Counted from the stretch's first letter, positions 26,241 through 36,665 are shown. The stretch is DNA of 64,000 bases from Niastella soli (GCF_017742245.1 NZ_JAGHKO010000001.1:2199061-2263060); one strand, 5' to 3'. Numbers and translations are program-made. Notes: generated by a model not told the origin, from the sequence alone.

Positions 26241-28157
26241 ATGAACAACGTGTTACACTTAGTTTGGTTGGTTCCCTTTTTTCCTTTGGTTGGGTTTCTG
26301 ATCACTGGTTTGCTCAGAAAACAACTTTCCAAACCGTTGATCAGTATTATTGGCAGCGGTATGGTATTGGCCTCGTTTATTGTGAGTGTGCTGCTTTTTA
26401 CCGAGGTAAAGAACGGGAACACCTATGTAGCGAACCTGTTTGATTTTATCAGCTTCGGCACTTTATCAATTCCCTTCGCATTTCAAATAGACCAGCTTTC
26501 GTCGCTCTTCCTGCTGATCATTACCGGTATCGGCTTTCTGATACATTTGTATTCGTCTGCTTATATGCATGAAGAACGAAATGAGCATTTTGGCCGCTTC
26601 TTCAGTTACCTGAACCTGTTCGTGTTCTCCATGTTGCTGCTCGTACTGGGCGCCAACTATGTGATCATGTTCATTGGTTGGGAAGGCGTTGGTCTGTGTT
26701 CTTATTTGCTTATTGGTTACTGGTTCAAGAACGTTGAATACGGTAATGCGGCCAAAAAGGCCTTTATCATGAACCGCATCGGTGACCTTGGTTTTTTGAT
26801 CGCCATCTTCTGGCTCATCGCTAAACTGGGCACTGTAACATATAGTACACCTGAGGGTACGGGAGTGTTTGATCTGTTCCAAAAATTAACAAGAACTGAT
26901 CTTATCGGTATTACCCTGTTGTTGTTTGTAGGGGCTACCGGTAAAAGTGCACAGATCCCTTTATATACCTGGCTGCCTGATGCGATGGCGGGTCCAACCC
27001 CGGTTTCAGCGCTGATCCACGCGGCTACGATGGTAACAGCCGGTATTTATATGATTGCCCGCAGCAACGTCTTATACACCATGGCCCCTTATACCCAAAG
27101 TGTGGTAGCGGCTGTTGGTTTGGCAACCGCTTTATTTGCGGCGACCATTGCCATTAAACAAAACGATATTAAAAAAGTACTGGCCTACAGTACCGTGAGC
27201 CAGTTAGGTTATATGTTCCTGGGTTTGGGTGTGGGCGCTTACACCGGCGCGGTGTTCCATGTAATGACGCACGCCTTCTTTAAAGCCCTGCTGTTCCTGG
27301 GTGCAGGTTCTGTGATCCATGCCATGCATCATGAGCAGGACATCCGTAAAATGGGTGGGTTGTCAAAGAAACTCCCTATTACCCATGCCACTTTCCTGAT
27401 CGGTTGTATTGCTATTGCCGGTATCCCGCCTTTCAGTGGTTTCTTTTCAAAAGACGAAATATTAGCATTCGCATACGCCAAAGACCCCCTGTATTATTAT
27501 CTGGGTGTTGCCGGTGCTGCCATGACTGCTTTTTATATGTTCCGTTTATATGCTACTACCTTCCGCGGTACCTTCCGTGGTACAGAAGAGCAAAAACATC
27601 ACCTGCATGAAAGCCCTGCTGCCATGACCATTCCTTTGGTGGTACTGGCCATACTGGCTGCAGTAGGTGGTTTTATTGGTATTCCCGAATCCATCATGCC
27701 GGATGCGCACAAACTGGAGCATTTCCTGGAGCCGATCTTCGCGAAATCGAATGAGATCCAAATGGCAGCACTGCCTGAGCATCATACTGAGATCAACCTG
27801 ATGGTAATATCTGTGGCGCTGGCGTTGGGGATGATCATTTTTGCCTGGTTTAGATATAGCAAAAAGCCTGAACTCAATGAGCCAGCAGGTTTTGGAAAAG
27901 TACTGGCCGACAAATGGTACATTGATGAGTTGTACAATTTCGTTGTTGTAAAACCATTGAATGGACTGGCTAGATTCATGAACAGCTTTTTTGAGAAGAA
28001 AGTGGTTGATGGTATGGTAAATGGCGTTGGCCGTTTGGTGAATTATACCAGCCGCCAGGTTCGCTTATTACAAAGCGGTTTGGTAGGCAACTATGTATTG
28101 CTGATGGTGCTGAGTATGCTGGCTTTGTTCATTGTGAAATTCTTTATTAAGAAATAA
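26241..28157 (+). CDS. nuoL: NADH-quinone oxidoreductase subunit L
   Basis: 638 residues, the distal antiporter-like proton-pumping subunit. Key residues are visible: Glu in GWEGVGLCSYLLIGYW, Lys in GATGKSAQIPLYTWLPDAM, and the LIHAATMVTAG motif. The C-terminal part has the long lateral helix and last transmembrane segment. Confidence 0.97.
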   Translation: MNNVLHLVWLVPFFPLVGFLITGLLRKQLSKPLISIIGSGMVLASFIVSVLLFTEVKNGNTYVANLFDFISFGTLSIPFAFQIDQLSSLFLLIITGIGFLIHLYSSAYMHEERNEHFGRFFSYLNLFVFSMLLLVLGANYVIMFIGWEGVGLCSYLLIGYWFKNVEYGNAAKKAFIMNRIGDLGFLIAIFWLIAKLGTVTYSTPEGTGVFDLFQKLTRTDLIGITLLLFVGATGKSAQIPLYTWLPDAMAGPTPVSALIHAATMVTAGIYMIARSNVLYTMAPYTQSVVAAVGLATALFAATIAIKQNDIKKVLAYSTVSQLGYMFLGLGVGAYTGAVFHVMTHAFFKALLFLGAGSVIHAMHHEQDIRKMGGLSKKLPITHATFLIGCIAIAGIPPFSGFFSKDEILAFAYAKDPLYYYLGVAGAAMTAFYMFRLYATTFRGTFRGTEEQKHHLHESPAAMTIPLVVLAILAAVGGFIGIPESIMPDAHKLEHFLEPIFAKSNEIQMAALPEHHTEINLMVISVALALGMIIFAWFRYSKKPELNEPAGFGKVLADKWYIDELYNFVVVKPLNGLARFMNSFFEKKVVDGMVNGVGRLVNYTSRQVRLLQSGLVGNYVLLMVLSMLALFIVKFFIKK

Positions 28158-28208
28158 GAAGTTAGCAAGTAGAGATAAAATCCATAAATCAGAAATCAAG
28201 AAATTATA

Positions 28209-29675
28209 ATGGTACCTGTATTGCTGATAGTTATTCCGTTGGTGAGTGGTTTGCTTGGATTCCTGATAAAACAGGAAAAGAGCGCCAAAGTATGGTCATT
28301 ATTAACATCCATAATTACTATGGTTGTTTCCATACTGGGCATAGCTGTGTTACATAATCCTGAATACCTGCAAACCGATGTAGCGTGGTTACCCGATCTG
28401 GGCAGCCGGTTCTCACTTTCCATGGATGGTATGAGCAAGATGTTGTGTTTGTTAACAGGTATTGCTTACCCTGGTATATTTATCGCTACCTGGAACTCTA
28501 CTTATAAAAATGCTCATCAGTTCTATGCCCTGATGTTGTTGATGCAAACCGGTTTAATGGGTGTGTTTGTGGCATCTGATGCTTTATTGTTCTACTTCTT
28601 CTGGGAACTGGCTCTTATACCTGCTTACTTCCTGTGTTCAATCTGGGGCGGCGAAAGAAGAGTGGCTGTTACTTTTAAATTCTTCATTTACACTTTTGTA
28701 GGCTCATTACTGATGTTGATCGCCATTATCTGGGTATACTTCCATACCCCCGATCACTCATTTGCCATGAGCTCATTTTATAAGGTAAACCTGGCTGGTA
28801 ATACCCAGGGCTGGTTGTTCTGGTTATTCTTCCTGGCTTTTGCCATTAAAATGCCTTTGTTCCCCTTCCATACCTGGCAGCCTGATACGTATGAGCAATC
28901 GCCTACAGCGGTTACCATGGTATTGAGCGGCATCATGGTTAAAATGGGTGTGTTTGGCATTCTGCGCTGGTTGGCACCAGTAGTGCCTGTAGGTTTGTGG
29001 GGCTATGGTGATCCGGCCGCTACCATGTGCGTGATCGGGATGATCTATGGTTCTATTGTGGCGATGCAACAGGACGATCTGAAACGTTTTGTGGCTTATT
29101 CCTCCATTGCCCACATGGGTTTGATGGGACTGGCCATATTCGTTACTTCATCAATAGGTATCCAGGGGGTAATGGTGCAAATGTTCGCCCACGGTATCAA
29201 TATCATCGGATTGTGGATTGTGGTGGAACTGATCGAACGCCAGTTCCATACCCGTAAAATGTCTGAACTGGGTGGTTTGGCGCAAAAAGCGCCTTCTCTG
29301 GCCATTATGCTGGTAGTGTTATCGCTGGCGAATGTGTCCCTGCCGCTTACCAATGCCTTTATTGGTGAGTTCATGATGTTCAATGGGGTATTCGGTTCCA
29401 AAGCTTCTAACTATCATTACATATTTATGGTAGTTGGTGGTATCAGTATCATTCTGTCGGCCGTATATACTTTAAATATGTTACAGAAAGTATTGTTTGG
29501 CAACACCAGCTCTTTAACAGCAAATGCTCGTGATATTAAGGTCAATGAGAAATTTGTGCTGGCTGTTTTGCTGATCGGCATTGTAGTAATGGGTGTTTAT
29601 CCCAAGCCAATGATTGAAGCAACAAGGCATGCGGTAGATGCCATTTACTCAAAAATGTTTGTCAAATTACCATAA
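28209..29675 (+). CDS. nuoM: NADH-quinone oxidoreductase subunit M
   Basis: 488 residues, antiporter-like proton-pumping subunit. The key Glu is in FFWELALIPAYFL, the Lys in AIKMPLFPFHTWQPD and the second Lys in GIMVKMGVFGILRW. A 51-nt AT-rich spacer with AAATC-type repeats separates it from nuoL. Confidence 0.97.
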   Translation: MVPVLLIVIPLVSGLLGFLIKQEKSAKVWSLLTSIITMVVSILGIAVLHNPEYLQTDVAWLPDLGSRFSLSMDGMSKMLCLLTGIAYPGIFIATWNSTYKNAHQFYALMLLMQTGLMGVFVASDALLFYFFWELALIPAYFLCSIWGGERRVAVTFKFFIYTFVGSLLMLIAIIWVYFHTPDHSFAMSSFYKVNLAGNTQGWLFWLFFLAFAIKMPLFPFHTWQPDTYEQSPTAVTMVLSGIMVKMGVFGILRWLAPVVPVGLWGYGDPAATMCVIGMIYGSIVAMQQDDLKRFVAYSSIAHMGLMGLAIFVTSSIGIQGVMVQMFAHGINIIGLWIVVELIERQFHTRKMSELGGLAQKAPSLAIMLVVLSLANVSLPLTNAFIGEFMMFNGVFGSKASNYHYIFMVVGGISIILSAVYTLNMLQKVLFGNTSSLTANARDIKVNEKFVLAVLLIGIVVMGVYPKPMIEATRHAVDAIYSKMFVKLP

Positions 29676-29696
29676 GCGAACGTATAGAATTGATTT

Positions 29697-31082
29697 ATGA
29701 ATGCAATTGTAATTTCTGCTGTTCTTGGTGTAATAATGATGTTCTGTGGCGTGTTCACGAATAGTAAACCCGCTGTACGCACCGTAGCTATTATTGGCCT
29801 GCTGGCGTTGGTAATAGTAAATGTGCTCGACATGGGCGGTTACCATTTTTTTAATGTGAATGTGAAGGGCATGTTGTCCTTCGACATATTTGGCCTGCTG
29901 TTCAATACCATTGCTTTTGGCAGCACCTGGGTGTATTTTCTGTTGAGTGGCAGAGACATGGAACGCGTGGGCGTAAACCTGGCAGAATACTTTGCATTGA
30001 TATTTTTCGTGTTGTGCGGTATCGCCATTGTATCATCATTCAGCTCTTTACTGATGCTGTTCCTGGGTATCGAGATCATTTCTATTCCTTTATACATTTT
30101 GACCGGTAGCGATAAACGCAATCTGAAAAGTAATGAAGCTGCGCTGAAGTACTTCCTGATGGGTTCATTCTCAACCGGTATCATGCTCATGGGCATCACT
30201 TTGCTGTATGGGGTAAAAGGCAGTTTCAATATTGATGTGATCCGTATGGGCACTACCAGTTTAACGCCTATGCTGGCAGCTGGTCTGTTACTGTTGTTAT
30301 TTGCCATGTCGTTCAAGGTTTCTGCTGCGCCTTTCCACTTCTGGACGCCCGATGCATATGATGGTTCTCCTACTGTGTTCACCTCTTTCATGGCGACCAT
30401 TGTAAAAGTGGCTGGTTTTATCGCCTTCATCCGTTTGTTCGAAGGCTGTTTTGGCGATGTGCAAAAACAATGGCAATTGCTGGTGGCTATTATAGCTGCG
30501 GCTACCTTGTTTATCGGCAACATCACCGCGGTATTCCAACAGAGTGTAAAAAGAATGCTGTCGTATTCCAGTATTGCACAAGCCGGCTTTATGCTGTTTG
30601 CCCTGGTTGCGCTGAATGATATGGCTAAAGAAGGGATGATCTTTTATGCTGCCGCTTATAGCCTGGCTACCATTGGGATCTTCGCAGTGCTGCTGAAAAT
30701 GAAAGATTATACATTCGAAGGCTTTAACGGACTGGCCAAGCGCCAACCGGTTCTGGCTGCTACCAATACCATCTTCCTGTTATCACTGGCTGGTATACCT
30801 GCTACGGCTGGTTTCTGGGCCAAATTCTATATGTTGTCGGCCGCCATCAGTAATGGTAATGTTATGTGGCTGGTAATTGTAGGGGTGTTGTGCGCCGCTA
30901 TCAGCGTATATTATTATTTCCGCGTTATACAGGCCATGTATTTTAAAGAAGGTGATACCCAGGAAATTGAGACCACAACTGGTTTCAAAGGCCTGCTGAT
31001 CGCTATAGCAGTGATAGTGGTGATACTGGGTATTTTCCCGCACTGGCTCCTTGATCAGTTGCATAACTTCTTTTATTTGTAG
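29697..31082 (+). CDS. nuoN: NADH-quinone oxidoreductase subunit N
   Basis: 461 residues, antiporter-like subunit and last gene of the operon. The functional residues are in FLGIEIISIPLYIL (Glu) and SFKVSAAPFHFWTPDAYDG (Lys), with a later ATIVKVAGFIAFIR (Lys). Starts 21 nt after nuoM. Confidence 0.96.
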   Translation: MNAIVISAVLGVIMMFCGVFTNSKPAVRTVAIIGLLALVIVNVLDMGGYHFFNVNVKGMLSFDIFGLLFNTIAFGSTWVYFLLSGRDMERVGVNLAEYFALIFFVLCGIAIVSSFSSLLMLFLGIEIISIPLYILTGSDKRNLKSNEAALKYFLMGSFSTGIMLMGITLLYGVKGSFNIDVIRMGTTSLTPMLAAGLLLLLFAMSFKVSAAPFHFWTPDAYDGSPTVFTSFMATIVKVAGFIAFIRLFEGCFGDVQKQWQLLVAIIAAATLFIGNITAVFQQSVKRMLSYSSIAQAGFMLFALVALNDMAKEGMIFYAAAYSLATIGIFAVLLKMKDYTFEGFNGLAKRQPVLAATNTIFLLSLAGIPATAGFWAKFYMLSAAISNGNVMWLVIVGVLCAAISVYYYFRVIQAMYFKEGDTQEIETTTGFKGLLIAIAVIVVILGIFPHWLLDQLHNFFYL

Positions 31083-31154
31083 TTGAATTACCTTTCATCA
31101 CAGTTCTGGGTTACTGCCCCGTAATATTTACTATATTAGGCACACTAATTTAGT

Positions 31155-32429
31155 ATGACACTTCGCGATACGCTAACGTTGTCCTTTCGTACGGTACGCA
31201 GTAACAGATTGCGTACTGGTATTACAGTGGCTATTATTGCCCTGGGTATTACCGCACTTATTGGCATCAATACCGCTATTGTTGCCATTAAACAGAAATT
31301 TCTTGAAAGTTTTTCCTCCATGGGGGCTACAGGGTTTACCATCCGGTACCAGGAGCCGCGCCATTCCTTTCGGAATGAGGAAGTGAAAAAAGAGAAGAGA
31401 GGGGCCAGGAAAGAGAAGAAATCCAATATGGGTAAACCCATTACCCAACACCAGGTTGAAACTTTTAAAGCAGCCTATCAATTCCCGGCGCTGGTAAGTA
31501 CCAACATCGTAGGCGACCGCGGTGCGATCGTTTCTTACCAAAACCAGAAAAGCAACCCTAATGTATGGCTGGTAGGTGGTGACGAAAATTATACCAGCTT
31601 AAATGGGTTTGCTGTTTTATACGGCCGCGATCTGAACCCCCTGGATATAGAAACCGGTCGTAATGTGTGTGTGATTGGAAAAGATATAGCCACGCGTTTC
31701 TTTGGGGAAAATGTGGAACGACCGCTCGACAAGATCATCCGCGTCAATAATATTCCATTTCGCATCATCGGGATCTTAAAACCAAAGGGCTCTACCTTTG
31801 GCCGCAGCCTGGATAACCTCGTTATTATCTCATATACCAACGTTCGCCGTTATTTCAATAGTAATCCCAATGCTTCTTTCAATATTCAGGTGAAGGTATC
31901 CGATATAAAGTTAATGGACGGTGCCATTGGGGAAGCTACCAGTGCTTTCCGTCCCATTCGCCAGCTAACGGTTACGGAGACCGATAATTTCATGATCGAT
32001 AAAAGCGACAGTTTTGCTGAAATGCTGATCAGAAACCTGAGTTTTATAACCATGGCGGCATTGCTGATAGGAGTGATCACCCTGGTAGGTGCGGCTATTG
32101 GATTAATGAATATTATGCTGGTGGCGGTAACAGAACGGACCAAGGAAATAGGACTGGTAAAGGCCATAGGCGGCAAAAGAAAGAATATCCGTTACCAGTT
32201 CCTGTATGAGTCTATCATTATCAGTTTGCTGGGCGCTGCTTTCGGTATTATACTGGGCATTATTTTAGGGAATGTTGTCGGCATTTTACTGAGCACCAGT
32301 TTTGTGGTACCCTGGGACTGGGTGTTTACCGGCGTGATCATTTGTTCGCTGGTGGGTTTGCTGGCGGGGTTGTATCCCGCAATAAAAGCCGGTAAGTTGA
32401 ATCCCATTGAGGCGTTGCGGTATGAGTAG
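31155..32429 (+). CDS. MacB/FtsX-type ABC transporter permease
   Basis: 424 residues: one N-terminal helix (residues ~20-40), a MacB-type periplasmic core domain, and three C-terminal helices ending with the FtsX signature (ERTKEIGLVKAIGGKRKNI, then GLYPAIKAGKLNPIEALRYE). No ATPase gene is adjacent, so the partner must be encoded elsewhere. A basic insert (EVKKEKRGARKEKKSN, residues ~76-92) is unusual. It starts 72 nt after nuoN and may be read through from the nuo operon. Confidence 0.85.
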   Translation: MTLRDTLTLSFRTVRSNRLRTGITVAIIALGITALIGINTAIVAIKQKFLESFSSMGATGFTIRYQEPRHSFRNEEVKKEKRGARKEKKSNMGKPITQHQVETFKAAYQFPALVSTNIVGDRGAIVSYQNQKSNPNVWLVGGDENYTSLNGFAVLYGRDLNPLDIETGRNVCVIGKDIATRFFGENVERPLDKIIRVNNIPFRIIGILKPKGSTFGRSLDNLVIISYTNVRRYFNSNPNASFNIQVKVSDIKLMDGAIGEATSAFRPIRQLTVTETDNFMIDKSDSFAEMLIRNLSFITMAALLIGVITLVGAAIGLMNIMLVAVTERTKEIGLVKAIGGKRKNIRYQFLYESIIISLLGAAFGIILGIILGNVVGILLSTSFVVPWDWVFTGVIICSLVGLLAGLYPAIKAGKLNPIEALRYE

Positions 32430-32624
32430 GGAGTCGGGAAACGGCAATCCACCTTCGCCAAGGCTTCGGTGGACGAGTCGGCAGTCGGCAATGGGTCGCG
32501 ATTTTCGAGAACTCTCTTTGTCGTGAAATGCCAAACGTGAAAGGGAAAACATATGCAGAAATACAACGCATCTCACTGCACTCGATGCCGGTAATTAAAG
32601 AACTAAATAACTTTATAACAAATA
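32430..32624. other. Spacer with repeat-like sequence
   Basis: No gene. It contains GAGTCGGC/AGTCGGCA units and an imperfect palindrome (CCACCTTCG...CTTCGGTGG at about 32449-32472), in the style of interspersed repeats. Confidence 0.45.
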
Positions 32625-32658
32625 AAAATCCCGAAAGCGGTAATGCTTTCGGGATTTT
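32625..32658. terminator. Bidirectional terminator
   Basis: AAAATCCCGAAAGC (32625-32638) and GCTTTCGGGATTTT (32645-32658) are perfect arms with a 6-nt loop and A/T tails on both sides, between the convergent permease and metalloprotease genes. Confidence 0.9.
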
Positions 32659-32679
32659 ATTTATGAAAATCTGAATGTG

Positions 32680-35217
32680 TTATCTAGGGTTTAGTGTCCG
32701 GTCGATGCGTTCATTCAGGTCCTGTAAATGATACTTGCTCAGTTTATCGCCATAAGTAGCGGCGGCTGCGGCGATCTGGGCTTTCAAGGCACGTAGTTCG
32801 CCACGGGCAACAGAGCTGATATCTGTTTTCTTAACATCAACCGTAGGGCCGCCAAATGAAATGGTGATACCGCCACCACCGCCGGCAGGAGCAGCGGGCG
32901 CTATAGAAGCCAGTACGCTCATTCTTTCTACAAAAGATTTTTGCAGGTTGCGACGGAAATTATCAATGGGCGCATGGGTAGTCAATTCACTAAAAATGCC
33001 TTTCTTCAGGTCATCTATAAACTCATCGATGCGGTAAGCATTAGCATCGCGGTTGGTTTCAGTGATGAGGCGTTGCAAACGGCTGCTGTTTAACAGGGCG
33101 CCGAGCCATACGTCCTGCAGGCCGCTGAGTTTGTCTTCAACGGGAGAAGTCACCTTATCCATAATGGCTTTGTTCAACAACCAGGTAGGCGTTGTAAACA
33201 GGTTCTTTTGCAGGAAGGTCAGCGCTTCTTTTTGCAACATTTTGGGTACTACTGTATAAACAGCGCCATCCTGATCGGTGGTTTTTAGATCGGTATAAGA
33301 ACCGCCGATATAGGTAACGGCATGACCCATATAGCGGCTAAGCGTAGAATACACTTCATCATACACCTGGTCGAGGTTCTTGTAATCCTCTCCTTTTTCA
33401 TTTAGCCATTTAGGCAATTGCGGCAATATCCATTTCAGGTTTTTGATACCGTATTCATCTGCCTTCATGGTGTTATCGCCCAGGCTTTCGGTTTGGGCCC
33501 GTGGGTCAACACCATCGGCATGTATAAAGCGTAACCGGGGATTGTTGTAATGGCTTTTTACCCAGTCGTTCAGGATATCTTTTTCTTCATCATCAGTTTT
33601 GCCAGGCAGTAATTTATACCCCCATTCAATAGACCACATGTCGTAGTCGCCAATACGGGGATACATTCCGGCGATACCGATCTTGTCTTCAGGTTGCGCC
33701 ACGTAATTAAAGCGGGCGTAATCCATGATGGAGGAAGTATGGCCATGTTCTTCAACCCAGGCCTTATCGCGCAGTTTTTCAACTGGCGTAGCAGAGGAGG
33801 CGCCCATGTTATGGGGCAACCCGAGGGTATGGCCTACCTCGTGCGATGATACAAAACGAATGAGATCACCCATGAGAGAATCGTCGAAATGCGCTTTGCG
33901 GGCACGCGGGTCGCTGGGAGAGGCCTGGATCAAATACCAATTGCGCAGCAATGACATTACATTATGGTACCAGTTGATATGCGATTCCAGAATTTCGCCA
34001 CTGCGTGGGTCGTGCACGTGCGGGCCCATGGCATTGGGAATATCAGAAGGTTTATATACAACGGCAGAATAGCGGGCGTCTTCGAGGCTCCAGGTGCTGT
34101 CTTCTTCACGGGTAGGGGCCCTGCGGGCCATGATGGCGTTTTTAAAGCCGGCCTTTTCAAATGCTTTTTGCCAGTCGTTAACACCGGCGATCAGGTAGGG
34201 CACCCATTTTTCGGGCGTATTGGGATCGATGTAAAAGATGATCGGCTTTTTCGGCTCAACCAGTTCACCCCGTTTGTATTTCTCCATGTCTTCCTCTTTG
34301 GGTTCCAGGCGCCAGCGGGTAATAAGGCTGATGTCTTTAACACCTTGTGGATCGGCATCAAAATCGGTGTATTCGGTAGTGAAATAAGCTACGCGGTCGT
34401 CGTAAAAGCGGGGCCGCATAGGAGCTTTGGGCAATAATACCAGCGAGCTGTTGAGCTCAAAAGTGGCATTGCCGGTGGGGCCAGCGGAAGCGCCGGGGAA
34501 GGGGCCGGGGGCGGGCATCCGGCTATAGGTCTTTACCGTTTTTATTTCGGTATTGATAGGGAAGGTCTTGATATCGGCGATATACGATTTATCTGGTTGG
34601 GGACCGCCGATACGCAGGGCCGATTTAAAGAAAGAGGCAAAGAACAGGATATCATTATCGCTATTAAGAAAATCGGTAATATCAATCACGATACCGGTAC
34701 TGTCTTTTGAAAGCGCTTTGATATCGAATGAAGCGGCAATAGGTTGAATATTGCTGTTCATTACCGATTTATACATGGGTTTGGTAGAGTCTTTGGCATA
34801 CACCGAATAGGAAATGTTGCGCATGAAGATCCGGTTGTTAGGTCCTTTTTCAAAACGGATCACATTTTCATTGATCTCGTCACCGGCATAACCAAAGAAT
34901 CCAGCACGGGTATTGATGGGAGCTTTGGAAATGCGGTTCACCACTAATACATCCCTTCCTAATAAGGTATCGCCCATTTCAAAAAACCATTTGTCTTCTA
35001 CTTTATGTACAGTAAAGAGGCCTTTGCGGGTTATTGCTTTGTCGGTAATAACATCACTATAAGGTTTAGGACCTGATTGTGGCGGTCGGGGGGCTAAAGC
35101 AGCCGGGCGTTTAGCAGTATCTGCCGGAGCTGCCGGGGTCCTGGATTTTTTTTGTGCAAAGGTCAGTGCACTGCAACAGGCCAGTAACACCAGCAAGGAA
35201 AAACACTTTTTCATCAT
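32680..35217 (-). CDS. Exported zinc metalloprotease, DUF5117/DUF4953 type
   Basis: 845 residues with a signal peptide (MMKKCFSLLVLLACCSALTFAQ) and a Pro/Ala-rich linker. The active site HEVGHTLGLPHNMG is a metzincin HExxHxxGxxH motif, and the downstream SSIMDYARFN gives the Met-turn. This matches the DUF5117-DUF4953 family of large Bacteroidota metalloproteases; the short DUF5118 segment may lie near residues 45-90. Tandem ATGs at 35217 and 35214 make the start uncertain by one codon. Location periplasmic or secreted; substrates unknown. Confidence 0.88.
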   Translation of the reverse strand: MMKKCFSLLVLLACCSALTFAQKKSRTPAAPADTAKRPAALAPRPPQSGPKPYSDVITDKAITRKGLFTVHKVEDKWFFEMGDTLLGRDVLVVNRISKAPINTRAGFFGYAGDEINENVIRFEKGPNNRIFMRNISYSVYAKDSTKPMYKSVMNSNIQPIAASFDIKALSKDSTGIVIDITDFLNSDNDILFFASFFKSALRIGGPQPDKSYIADIKTFPINTEIKTVKTYSRMPAPGPFPGASAGPTGNATFELNSSLVLLPKAPMRPRFYDDRVAYFTTEYTDFDADPQGVKDISLITRWRLEPKEEDMEKYKRGELVEPKKPIIFYIDPNTPEKWVPYLIAGVNDWQKAFEKAGFKNAIMARRAPTREEDSTWSLEDARYSAVVYKPSDIPNAMGPHVHDPRSGEILESHINWYHNVMSLLRNWYLIQASPSDPRARKAHFDDSLMGDLIRFVSSHEVGHTLGLPHNMGASSATPVEKLRDKAWVEEHGHTSSIMDYARFNYVAQPEDKIGIAGMYPRIGDYDMWSIEWGYKLLPGKTDDEEKDILNDWVKSHYNNPRLRFIHADGVDPRAQTESLGDNTMKADEYGIKNLKWILPQLPKWLNEKGEDYKNLDQVYDEVYSTLSRYMGHAVTYIGGSYTDLKTTDQDGAVYTVVPKMLQKEALTFLQKNLFTTPTWLLNKAIMDKVTSPVEDKLSGLQDVWLGALLNSSRLQRLITETNRDANAYRIDEFIDDLKKGIFSELTTHAPIDNFRRNLQKSFVERMSVLASIAPAAPAGGGGGITISFGGPTVDVKKTDISSVARGELRALKAQIAAAAATYGDKLSKYHLQDLNERIDRTLNPR

Positions 35218-35690
35218 TAATAGTAATTGTTTTTTTGGGGAGCCAGCTGAACAGGGTACAATGTTGGGTAAACTGTATTATCCTATTCTTCTGAATGATT
35301 AGATCATTTAAAAAAATTCTAATGGATGAAGGTAGGGAAAACAAGATGTGAGAAGATGAAGGCTGCTTACCGCTGATCAAAAAAATGTAATATGGTGTTC
35401 TTATAGACAATGGTTGTAACGGGCTAGTGAATGAATATATCGGGTATAACTTGGAGGTCATTGATTAACAGGCTTGTTTTGTTTCTAATTATGACATATA
35501 TTGTTGCCGTTCTATGCAATCAAATCGCCTGTTTTTGAGGCGATCAGTTAAGAAATTTCTTAACTTGTGAACCTTATCAAAATTTTTCTTGATCAATTTG
35601 ATCAAGTGAAATGACTTTTTCCTTAGAATTGTGAGCCCATTTAGAATCTACTGATAGCTTAAAATTTATAAAACACTAAAAAACACAATC
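35218..35690. promoter_or_regulatory. Divergent control region of the metalloprotease and exbB
   Basis: 473 nt without a gene. The right half holds three successive dyads: an ATCGCCT/AGGCGAT hairpin (35524-35544), the perfect 18-nt palindrome GTTAAGAAATTTCTTAAC (35547-35564) and the 19-nt CTTGATCAATTTGATCAAG (35588-35606), all within 170 nt of the exbB start. No exact TAnnTTTG box was found. Confidence 0.6.
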
Positions 35691-36557
35691 ATGGCTGAAA
35701 CAAGACCCGTTGCGACTGCAACCGCAGCGAAGAGTAGTACATCTGTTCAACCTAAGAAGAAATCCAATGCCATTTCATGGTTAGCCCCCGTAGTTTGTAT
35801 TCTTGCCGGTTATATTATCTGGCGTTTTCTCCTCGGAGATCCTAGCAATTTTACTAATCCCGATCCTGCTGGCGGTTTTTGGCCTAAACATAAAGGACCT
35901 AAAGGTGGTTTGGTGAGAATGTATGATGGTGGTATTATTGTGCCTCTTCTGCTTGCTACCTTTTTAACAGTGATTACCTTCGTTATCGAGCGTTTAATGA
36001 CTATCACAAAAGCTACCGGTACCGGTAACATCGCTGAATTCATCCGTAAAGTACAGTATCACCTGGCTAATAAAAATGTTGATCAGGCAATTTCTGAGTG
36101 CGATCGTCAACGCGGAAGTGTTGGTAATGTAATGAAAGCCGGTCTGCGTAAGTACAAAGAAATGATCTCTAATACTGAGCAGGATACTGAGCAAAAAGTA
36201 TTAGCAATTCAAAAAGAGGTTGAAGAAGCTACCGCTCTGGAGCTGCCTATGCTGGAGAAAAACCTGGTGTTCTTGTCAACTATCGCTTCAGTAGCAACCC
36301 TGTTGGGTCTGTTAGGAACGGTATTGGGTATGATCACTTCATTTGCTGCCATGGGTTCTGAAGGTGGTGGCGGTGCTGCAGCAGAGCTGTCAAAAGGTAT
36401 CTCTGAAGCGTTGTACAATACCGCATTAGGTATCGGTACATCTGCTATCTCAATCATCATGTACAACATCTTTACTACAAAGATCGACCAAATTACATAT
36501 GGTATTGATGAGTCTGGTTTCACACTGACCCAAAGCTTTGCATCTCTGTACAAATAA
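35691..36557 (+). CDS. exbB: ExbB/TolQ-family proton channel
   Basis: 288 residues of the MotA/TolQ/ExbB family. A Lys-rich N-terminus is followed by a first helix (residues 28-45), a second around YDGGIIVPLLLATFLTVITF, and two long C-terminal helices (FLSTIASVATLLGLLGTVLG and ISEALYNTALGIGTSAISII, ~residues 202-260) that form the pore. It uses the proton motive force to energise TonB. First gene of exbB-exbD-exbD-tonB. Confidence 0.93.
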   Translation: MAETRPVATATAAKSSTSVQPKKKSNAISWLAPVVCILAGYIIWRFLLGDPSNFTNPDPAGGFWPKHKGPKGGLVRMYDGGIIVPLLLATFLTVITFVIERLMTITKATGTGNIAEFIRKVQYHLANKNVDQAISECDRQRGSVGNVMKAGLRKYKEMISNTEQDTEQKVLAIQKEVEEATALELPMLEKNLVFLSTIASVATLLGLLGTVLGMITSFAAMGSEGGGGAAAELSKGISEALYNTALGIGTSAISIIMYNIFTTKIDQITYGIDESGFTLTQSFASLYK

Positions 36558-36561
36558 GCGT

Positions 36562-36594
36562 AATCCCCAAACTGGGGAATTTACTTTTATTTTG
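36562..36594 (+). terminator. Possible attenuator between exbB and exbD
   Basis: TCCCC (36564-36568) and GGGGA (36574-36578) form a short stem with a 5-nt loop, followed by ATTTACTTTTATTTTG. It lies directly behind exbB inside the operon. Partial termination would give more ExbB than ExbD, as the complex needs. Confidence 0.5.
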
Positions 36595-36665
36595 AGAAAT
36601 ACAGTAGATGTATATGGAAATGGAAGGAAAGTGAATCTTATACCAGAATCAGAAATTTTTAAATT

